The position numbers were made by a program, and so were the translations under genes. The notes under the pieces are model-generated. The model was not told where the DNA came from. It searched no databases and saw nothing but the letters and a program-made list of their open reading frames with translations. A stretch of DNA of 63,229 bases. Origin: Plakobranchus ocellatus (lineage: Eukaryota; Mollusca; Gastropoda; Plakobranchidae). This document shows positions 59,501-63,229 of this stretch, one piece after another (positions within the stretch are counted from its first letter, which is position 1; the number at the start of each line of letters is the position of its first letter). The stretch spans positions 3,629,535-3,692,763 of the forward strand of contig BLXT01002056.1 of assembly GCA_019648995.1 (NCBI GenBank), read 5' to 3'.

Positions 59501-60066
59501 TGCAAGCTAGGAAGGTCCAGGGCACTCAGTCCCTTTCTCTTTCCCCAAAAAGCACAGCACATTATCTGCCCCTCTGTTAGCCAGCAACACTTTGATTTCC
59601 CTTACCCAATTGTATCCAGGAGTAATTGTACCCGGGTATCTTCACAATAGCCTAGTTATGGTACAATCTGAATAGCAAACCATCACGAGGATAATTTTTT
59701 TGTGCATAATCAAAGTCTTTCTTTTTATGTCCTGCAACATGCACGGGGTACAACGGTTTCCTTCACAAAAAAAAAAAAAGATGATTTAATGGAAAACCGT
59801 AGAAAACACCTCATCACATCTATACTGACACATGCAAGGAACATCACAAAGAAGATACAATCCTTGCTTGCATTTTTTTAGTTTCATGCTTCCAGTCAAA
59901 CTTTGGCACAGCTTATTTTAACAAAACTCTGATCAGAGGCCTAGATCTAGGTCTAGTCAAGAATCTATGCTTAATCTTATCTCTAGATGATTCTGGAAAC
60001 ATACCTTTCCTGCCTCAATGTTGCCAAGCTGGACTTTTCTGCCCGACTCTCTCTTTGTGTTTTGAT
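28984..60066 (-). CDS. CCT3: T-complex protein 1 subunit gamma (CCT3), multi-exon gene, span of recognised coding exons
   Basis: CCT3 is one of eight paralogous subunits of the hetero-oligomeric chaperonin TRiC/CCT, which folds actin, tubulin and other cytosolic clients using ATP. Fourteen exons read in order on the minus strand, each bounded by GT and AG and joining in consistent phase. Their products match the gamma subunit from NTKRESGRKVQ near the N-terminus to LLLRIDDIVSG near the C-terminus. Equatorial-domain signatures are present: MTNDGNAI, a GDGT motif, and WGIDGTTGQIVDM. Apical and intermediate blocks include RKILKLEEEYIEK and VITEKGVSDLAQHYLVKA. Three parts are missing. The first coding exon was not found. 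An exon of about 78 bp between 51099 and 42592 was not found. The exon linking GDE to ALNDRAK probably lies in the N run at 32334-33136. The Lys after GDGT is unusual. Introns are long and full of repeats. Confidence 0.95.
29947..30108 (-). mobile_element. Intact tRNA-derived SINE with 11-bp target-site duplication
   Basis: On the minus strand the head reads GGGGCGTCGGTAGCACAGTG and contains an A box, TAGCACAGTGG. A B box, GGTTCAAGCCC, lies about 50 bases on, as in a tRNA-type polymerase III promoter. A family-specific body follows, ending near CTGTATACAAAAAACTC. The perfect 11-bp repeat GGCCCACAGAC flanks it (29936-29946 and 30109-30119), proving retroposition. Its CpG sites are well kept compared with the other copies, which suggests a younger insertion. 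It lies in a CCT3 intron or just inside the gene, between 29106 and 30819. Confidence 0.88.
30819..30950 (-). CDS. CCT3: CCT3 coding exon
   Basis: Forty-four codons include NTTWGIDGTTGQIVDMKSFG and then VWEPLSVKQQVYKTAIE. WGxxGxTGxxxDM binds adenine nucleotide in group II chaperonins. The acceptor is gatag and the donor GAG|gtaagt. Confidence 0.96.
31958..32098 (-). CDS. CCT3: CCT3 coding exon
   Basis: Forty-seven codons include ITGIHQWPYRAISRALEIIP and then RTLIQNCGANPIRTLTAIR. This is the C-terminal equatorial domain block QWPYRAVAQALEVIPRTLIQNCG. The acceptor is ttttag and the donor AGG|gtaagt. Confidence 0.96.
32334..33136. other. Assembly gap (N), probably hiding a CCT3 exon
   Basis: A run of about 800 N. 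The CCT3 exon upstream ends in the codons for GD plus GA, and the next readable exon starts ALNDRAK. The missing family segment (YFTFITDC...LRGASKE...VPGGGA) must be encoded between 32098 and 35779, and no match was seen in the readable part. Confidence 0.95.
33183..33308 (-). mobile_element. Possible second tRNA-related SINE type, diverged
   Basis: The minus strand begins GGGGCGTAATGGCTGGCAAA, and GGTTCTAGCCTATC sits about 40 bases on, where a B box would be. GGCTAGGAGACACAGACAAG follows. The head resembles the other SINE, but the body does not. The match to polymerase III boxes is imperfect. Confidence 0.3.
34215..34470. repeat. Diverged tandem duplication, two units of about 125 bp
   Basis: TTTCAGTGG...CAATTTTTCA-TAAATCA-CAAAATT recurs after about 128 bases. 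The following 70 bases, including TTTCTGATRATRC-AAC-AATAAA, also align with many differences. It lies in a CCT3 intron. Confidence 0.6.
35779..35877 (-). CDS. CCT3: CCT3 coding exon
   Basis: It encodes ACGATIANRTDELKEEDIGT and then QCGLFEIQKIGD, matching ACGARIVSRPEELREDDVGT...LLEIKKIGDEYF. The acceptor is cctcag and the donor GA|gtaagt. The next segment of the protein is missing from the readable sequence and is expected in the N run at 32334-33136. Confidence 0.94.
36793..36972 (-). CDS. CCT3: CCT3 coding exon
   Basis: A 180-bp exon encoding KILKLEEEYIEKICNEVIAL, then RPDLVITEKGVSDLAQHYLV and RRVRKSDNNRIA. This is the apical domain plus the RxVRKxDNNRIARACGA helix. The acceptor is atccag and the donor AG|gtagga, with a split Arg codon. 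Confidence 0.95.
38049..38083 (-). CDS. CCT3: CCT3 short coding exon
   Basis: This 35-bp exon encodes TNIEITQEADF plus two bases of a Ser codon, corresponding to QTDIEITREEDF. The acceptor is tttcag and the donor TC|gtaagt. It is too short to find by open-frame length and was identified by homology and phase. Confidence 0.9.
38400..38715 (+). repeat. Interspersed repeat A, copy 2, in a CCT3 intron
   Basis: It contains TTTTTTTCTGGGCAAAACAG, CCCAATCTCCACTGGCCGGC and GATTGGCCGACATTCC, collinear with copy 1. A partial relative at 57740-57830 has CTCCCAATCTCTAAATGACT and GATTGGCAAGCATGCC. Confidence 0.55.
40087..40153 (-). CDS. CCT3: CCT3 coding exon
   Basis: Twenty-two codons, including RIENPRILLLDCNMEYKKGE, match RRYIKNPRIVLLDSSLEYKKGES of the gamma subunit. 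The acceptor is tttcag and the donor GTG|gtaagt. Confidence 0.94.
40605..40658. repeat. (GA)n microsatellite in a CCT3 intron
   Basis: A GA tract of about 54 bases inside a wider purine-rich stretch (40500-40665). Confidence 0.97.
41092..41174 (-). CDS. CCT3: CCT3 coding exon
   Basis: It encodes IPGGLLEDSKVLKGVMINKD and then VTHPKMR, the strongly conserved gamma-subunit segment IPGGxxEDSxVLxGVMINKDVTHPxM. The acceptor is tttcaag and the donor AG|gtgatc, with a split Arg codon. Confidence 0.95.
42487..42592 (-). CDS. CCT3: CCT3 coding exon
   Basis: It encodes MDLACAIALDATATVAIEEN and then KREIDIKRYAKVEK, matching LACNIALDAVKMVQFEENG...EIDIKKYARVEK of the gamma subunit. The acceptor is ctgtag and the donor AAG|gtgagt. 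The leading single G probably completes a Trp codon begun in the missing preceding exon. Confidence 0.94.
43360..43394. repeat. Poly(C) tract containing two N
   Basis: A run of more than 30 C with two unresolved bases at 43374-43375. It is likely a sequencing or consensus limit at a long homopolymer, possibly with G-quadruplex potential on the other strand. Confidence 0.9.
43560..44590 (+). pseudogene. Decayed LINE reverse transcriptase (endonuclease-reverse-transcriptase type), first copy
   Basis: Recognisable pieces in order are CKSVFVVLPKTSRATECEFH and RGISLMA (about 43660-43750), CCIDYSEVFDKVKHK (about 43904-43948, the FIDYxKAFDxV box), and LDIDGKDLRIIFWDQTTTVR (about 43970-44030). MQMIVLIAESDEQLKDL (44199-44250) follows as a damaged YADDTVLIAES box, then KFKYLGYLMSSDGRSTSEIN (about 44380-44440). 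Frames are broken repeatedly. The 3' part (44195-44853) is repeated after the N run. Confidence 0.78.
44854..45047. other. Assembly gap (N)
   Basis: About 194 N inside a CCT3 intron, flanked by near-identical blocks. It could hide the missing exon of about 78 bp, but a duplicated-haplotype artefact is the simpler reading. Confidence 0.95.
45134..45783 (+). repeat. Second copy of the block 44195-44853, after an N gap
   Basis: The sequence from AGGTATGCAAATGATAG to GTCAAACTGGCAC is nearly identical to 44195-44853, with scattered substitutions and homopolymer length changes. It includes the same LINE fragment (FKYLGYL, SSDGRSTSEINK). The first copy runs straight into the N run and the second copy starts soon after it. 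This suggests a haplotype or scaffolding duplication rather than a biological one. Confidence 0.85.
46093..46480 (-). other. Possible remnant of an unidentified coding sequence in a CCT3 intron
   Basis: The minus strand keeps protein-like composition: PNPGPYNTIRPHKKFGDPIV, then HVHCLKYTPEVNGEMKP and KTEGPRQLHKECLKIPKPN. It is open from 46371 to 46093 and extends upstream with one or two shifts. It may be a transposon piece, but no family was recognised. Confidence 0.3.
47828..47962. mobile_element. Small MITE (135 bp) with 12-bp inverted ends and 6-bp target duplication
   Basis: CAGAGATGGGCA (47828-47839) and its exact inverse TGCCCATCTCTG (47951-47962) bound the element. TGTACT abuts both ends (47822-47827 and 47963-47968). 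The CAGAGATGGGC-type terminus is common in hAT elements, but those duplicate 8 bp and only 6 match here. The interior holds a TATGTATGTATATACATACA-like near-palindrome. The element lies in a CCT3 intron. Confidence 0.75.
50550..50576. repeat. (TA)n microsatellite in a CCT3 intron
   Basis: A short TA tract of about 26 bases. Confidence 0.95.
50855..51006 (-). mobile_element. tRNA-derived SINE, same family, diverged copy
   Basis: On the minus strand it begins GGGGCATTAGTGGCATAATG, with GGTTTGAGTTCAAGCC near the B box, and ends TTGTTGTGTACTGGCCACA. It aligns along its length to the intact SINE with many substitutions. It sits in a CCT3 intron, less than 100 bases from the exon at 51099-51219. 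Confidence 0.75.
51099..51219 (-). CDS. CCT3: CCT3 coding exon
   Basis: It encodes GEVLSVAEQFIHQQMHPTII and then AAYRQALEDIISDLKNKI, matching the gamma-subunit helix GEMLSVAEHFLEQQMHPTVV. The acceptor is tttcag and the donor GC|gtaagt. It ends two bases into a codon, so the next exon must start with one base. Confidence 0.94.
52681..52840 (+). repeat. Interspersed repeat C, copy 2, in a CCT3 intron
   Basis: TCAGATGTAGATTGGTGGCT, then GAGGCAGAGTCACTCA and TTGTTTGCATATGAGTGC are collinear with the copy at 26238-26400. Confidence 0.5.
53763..53859 (-). CDS. CCT3: CCT3 coding exon with the GDGT nucleotide-binding motif
   Basis: It encodes KHPAAKSMIEVARTQDEE followed by TGDGTKSVIIL. The family sequence here is normally VGDGTTSVIIL, where the GDGTT stretch contacts the ATP phosphates. 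The Asp is kept, but the second Thr is Lys (codon AAG, 53779-53781). The exon ends in a G that is completed in the next exon to an Ala codon. Confidence 0.94.
55045..55087 (+). repeat. Short dispersed repeat D, copy 1
   Basis: CAGCATGCTTAGCAACCTGT followed by CACATGTTTCACAAG recurs at 56035-56070 with two mismatches, about 980 bp away. Confidence 0.6.
55172..55234 (-). CDS. CCT3: CCT3 coding exon
   Basis: Twenty-one codons include MLMDPMGGIVMTNDGNAI, the highly conserved equatorial segment of group II chaperonins containing TNDG. The acceptor is the less usual ggaag after a long T run, and the donor is GAG|gtaagg. Confidence 0.93.
55901..55951 (-). CDS. CCT3: CCT3 coding exon
   Basis: Seventeen codons, TVADVIRTCLGPRSMLK, match the chaperonin TxAD(I/V)IRTCLGPKSMMK block, in which the LGP loop contacts nucleotide. 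The acceptor is caatag and the donor AAG|gtatg. An alternative acceptor four bases downstream (acag) would break the frame, which decides the boundary. Confidence 0.92.
56030..56070 (+). repeat. Short dispersed repeat D, copy 2
   Basis: CAGCATGCTTAGCAGCCTGT followed by CACCTGTTTCACAAG is nearly identical to the copy at 55045-55087. Both flank the CCT3 exon pair at 55172 and 55901. Confidence 0.6.
56071..60004. other. CCT3 intron, no gene seen
   Basis: About 4 kb of AT-rich intron with homopolymer runs and a partial repeat A at 57740-57830. The frame at 58118-58312 is CT-rich low complexity rather than coding. Confidence 0.6.
60005..60066 (-). CDS. CCT3: CCT3 coding exon (N-terminal, most 5' exon recognised)
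   Basis: It encodes QNTKRESGRKVQLGNIEAGK, the conserved segment near the N-terminus of the gamma subunit. The acceptor is ctacag and the donor is AAG|gtatg. It begins with the last two bases of a split codon, so at least one more upstream coding exon is required. Confidence 0.9.
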
Positions 60067-61020
60067 CTGTAGAAAAAGCATGAATAAAACCGATTGAAAA
60101 AATGAGGGGACAGACACAATTTCTAGATTTACCTTTTAAGAAGTGCCCTTTTCAAAGCCTCCAGTAGGGAAAGGGTTAAAGAGTCTCTTCATCTATTTGA
60201 TGAATGAAGTGCTAGCCGTACTTAAGGACAGCCAGTCTACAAATACTATAGAAAGGATTAATTCCCAGGGTAGTTGTACTTATTGACCAAAACCTCTTTT
60301 ATGCCCGGGAAGTATCAAAAGTGTATCAATGCATAACTGGCCATTGCCAGATTCTAGGGAATAGAAGTGCAGATACACTTCAAATCAAGGAAGCTCGGAC
60401 CCTTTTTTAACAAAAGAACAGAGTAAAATAGGCCCTATTTCAACTAAAAAACTAAATATTTTGTGAACCGTTTGCGCCATATGAGAATGCGAAATTCATT
60501 CCTTGACACAAACGCAAACATGAGGTAATCATGTTTTTAAACCTGAAAGCCAGTTATATCGTTAGTAAAATAATATATCGTCTAGATCTAGAGTCATTAA
60601 GTGTGGCTAGATCTAGCCTCTTCCTTTGACAAGTCGATATGAAGGATTGCCTAATTTAAAAGTAACCTAAGAATTTCCTCCCTTTGGCTCTGAAAAATTT
60701 ACTTTGACTGCAGAGTTACACGAGTCCCCTTAACTCTCAAAGGCACCAACATAGAGATTCCCCATTCTCTGCGGCCCAAATGAAGCACTTCTGTAAAAAA
60801 AAATCGACTTTTGAATATTTTCTATTGAAAGATAAGATATTCTGAAACCTAAAAAGATGTATTTTGATACTATATTCAATAAAAATATAAGCTAATTTAA
60901 AAATGCACATTAGTTCCTTCCGCCTTCTTACTTTTTTCTGTACACAGTATTTTGTTACCGCCTATCGATTTTCGTCCACATTTTACAAATTTATACCTTT
61001 TCAACCTCTAACAACATAAA

Positions 61021-61620
61021 AAAGTTTTGGATTTATTGGATTTGTCTGATTGGGAAGTAGAAGAATCGATCCCCAACACTGATGAAGAGGACAGTCCTGA
61101 ACCAAATCACCAGGAGAGAAAGTGTTAGATCTATATCTAGGTTTAAATTTTGAAAAAAACTGAACTATAGATTCTAGATCTAATTTATATCTTCTAATAT
61201 TATGTGCATATATTTAACTGTGTTGGAAAATTTGATCTAATGATCAATCATTCACCTTTGCTGAATCTGGATCTACAACCAAGCAAGACATAAAATTATC
61301 TTTTAGATTCTTCATTTTGGTGAGATCTAAGGAAATTTTGAAATTGATAAGGCTAGGAATTCACATTAATATGGTGAGTATGAACCATTCTAATGTTTCC
61401 TGATTCTAAATCCTTTTTTTTTTTCCTTTCTGATTCACTAGCAATGTACCATGAAATAACAGTCATGCCCTAGACCTGACCCCAGACCCTGATGTGTGAA
61501 GGCTGGCTGATAATGGACCTACAACTCCTGTGCCCAATTTTGAACCTGTGAGAGGAGCTGATCTCCAACTTCCAGATTTACCTACCAGGCAGGACCTGAA
61601 AGTCCTTACTTCAAGTTTGA
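61021..61620 (+). pseudogene. piggyBac-like N-terminal fragment (third piece in the window)
   Basis: The plus strand reads LDLSDWEVEESIPNTDEEDS (about 61035-61095). After a possible intron (acceptor cactag near 61440), a second stretch reads PTTPVPNFEPVRGADLQLPD (about 61525-61585). Acidic N-termini followed by PNFxPVxGPxxxLPP are typical of piggyBac transposases just before their catalytic domain. No catalytic region follows. In-frame stops interrupt the path, so this is read as a remnant. Confidence 0.5.
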
Positions 61621-62252
61621 ACTTATAGGCCTATTTATTTTTTCTTGACGCTTGATTTTTTAAATTAACACTGTCATTTCATGGCCATACCAAACACACC
61701 AAAAATGTGTATTCTTTGCTGTGGTTTGACTATTTTCTGTTTCCACAGATATTGTTCTAAGTTAAAATAAGGCGGATTTCACAAAATTGGGGGTTGTATC
61801 TGGAGGTTCCAACTTGCATACAATGTTATGAGAAAGATAACCCAAAATAAACATTCATTTAACTTTCAATGTGTTTTCTGTGCCTCAAACTAACACAAGA
61901 AGCAACAAAATGCAACTTGATGACGCATTTCTATTTTTATTTTTTTATTTTCGGTGCGGACGTCGTTTTTCAGAAACACAACATTTTCCACTTTAGCGTA
62001 CTATGTAAATTAAAGCTATTATTAGAACCTAATTGTTCTTGTAAACCTTTTAGGTGTTATTAAACGCAAGAATAAGTGTCAACGCTATTAAAAACACATT
62101 AAATGCTGCAATTTGTTAAGCGAAGAGAAATGTGTGGCTGTTTTAAAACTGCCAAAACGCGGACGTCGTGTGTTTCCGATTGTAGGACCATAGACCTAGC
62201 CCACTATTAATAGTAATGATATCATGACCACTCTTTTGGTGGTAAAAACGTG

Positions 62253-62493
62253 ATGCTTGATATTAGTAGTGTGTATACAACCCCGACAGACGGAAGTTTC
62301 GTGCATTTAGAGACACTTTATCAGATATTTTCGTTTCGAAGCGGTGTGTTTCCAGCACTGATCGGCGTTCGCTACATAGTTTACTATCATCTAGATTTTG
62401 TTTCATGGCGACTTTGGAACCCGATAGTAGATCAAACACATTCTTTTTTCATGGACGATTCTTGTGCTAATTGGTATTCACCTTTAGCCAAGG
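62253..62493 (+). other. Unassigned open frame ending at a GTAAGT donor
   Basis: About 80 codons (MLDISSVYTTP...SPLAK) run open to AAG|GTAAGTAG. I do not recognise the product. It may be an exon of a plus-strand gene or a chance frame, and there is no second exon to confirm it. Confidence 0.15.
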
Positions 62494-62739
62494 TAAGTAG
62501 AGTGCATTTGCTTAATTAAAATTGTGTTTCTTATCAACGTTCGCGCCGACATTCGCCCTAGATCTACAAGTTTGGTGTGTTCCAAAACATTTTTTGACAA
62601 ACATAGATGCTTTTAGGCTATAGTAGTGTGGTAAAACCAAATTTAGTTTGCCTTTCATTGTTCTGTGTGGTTTTAGGTTAAATATTTCTTCTTTTTCTTT
62701 CAAATTCAATAGTATGCAATCTCTAAGCCTTGCAACTGG

Positions 62740-62880
62740 GCAGTCGGGTGCGAGCGACATTAGTTCGGAATTACTTTGACTCCGGTAACACAGGTGGTAG
62801 CCATTATGGCAGCGAACGCCGTCGATCGGAAACAAAATGGCGGCGCCCGTCGTTTCACCGCAACCACAAATGCAGCAAAC
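62740..62880. promoter_or_regulatory. CpG-rich, promoter-like stretch with a YY1-type motif
   Basis: CpG is frequent here (CGAGCGAC, GCGAACGCCGTCGATCGG, GGCGGCGCCCGTCG), unlike the CpG-poor surroundings. The minus strand carries CCGCCATTTTG, a consensus YY1 site often found at transcription starts. It lies about 2.7 kb upstream of the most 5' CCT3 exon seen, so it could be the CCT3 promoter or that of a divergent plus-strand gene. On the plus strand an ATG at 62806 opens 29 codons to a stop. Confidence 0.4.
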
Positions 62881-63229
62881 GTTGTATATATCTGAAACAA
62901 TAGGCCTACTGGTGCGAACGTCTGTTTACGGAAACACTTTAAAATAAGTTTGTAAACAAGATTACAGTTTTCAAGTTGGAAAAAACAATTGTTTTAATGA
63001 GAAAATAACTGTATAGACCAGTTGCCTGTACTTATTGTATGAATCTAGATATTTTTGCGAGATTTTTTTTTTTTATTAGGCCTCTCTCGATTTGGTCTTC
63101 TGTAGATCTAGATATAGGGCTAAATACTATGAGCTTTTCTTACTTTACGTGAAATTGTCTGCTAGTCTAATTGCAGATTGAGGACAGACTCAATTATTCA
63201 AAACTTAAGTAAAAATGCCTTTTCTCACT

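Overview
The window is AT-rich animal nuclear DNA with long introns, many microsatellites, four runs of N and many decayed mobile elements. Only two genes are clearly real, and both lie on the minus strand. The first is a single-exon fukutin-related protein gene (FKRP, 7372-8880). The second is a widely spread gene for the gamma subunit of the cytosolic chaperonin TRiC/CCT (CCT3). Fourteen CCT3 coding exons can be read between 28984 and 60066. The transposon families (piggyBac, an FMDD-type LINE, an endonuclease-reverse-transcriptase LINE, Ty3/gypsy, tRNA-derived SINEs) and the gene structures suggest a lophotrochozoan, most likely a gastropod mollusc. This is an inference from sequence character, not a database match.

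Layout. 1-4420: a decayed piggyBac transposase followed by a decayed gene of an unnamed transposon-like family (FLEKGHT and DSVH motifs). 4440-7370: no gene, with two dinucleotide tracts and a 51-bp minisatellite. 7372-8880: FKRP. 9740-12260: a decayed LINE. 13900-18230: an inverted-repeat pair, a piggyBac-type MITE, a SINE, and a duplicated block around an N gap. 19521-21451: a foldback-like element whose ends are built from 16-bp alternating palindromes. 21820-22500: a second copy of the unnamed family. 23800-24140: a Ty3/gypsy pol scrap. 26150-27360: a SINE fragment and an internally deleted piggyBac derivative. 28984-60066: CCT3, whose introns hold an intact SINE with target-site duplication, a LINE scrap duplicated around a gap, a small MITE and several unnamed repeats. 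61020-61610: a third piggyBac piece. 62700-62900: a CpG-rich, promoter-like stretch.

How the genes relate. FKRP (Golgi glycosyl-phosphate transfer) and CCT3 (cytosolic folding of actin, tubulin and other clients) share no pathway, and their adjacency looks incidental. CCT3 is incomplete: its first coding exon was not found, one exon of about 78 bp between 42592 and 51099 was not found, and one exon very probably lies in the N run at 32334-33136. Its nucleotide-binding motif reads GDGTK where GDGTT is expected.

Most striking non-coding finding: the 19521-21451 element, with regularly phased palindromic termini. Nothing here looks like a wholly new protein system.
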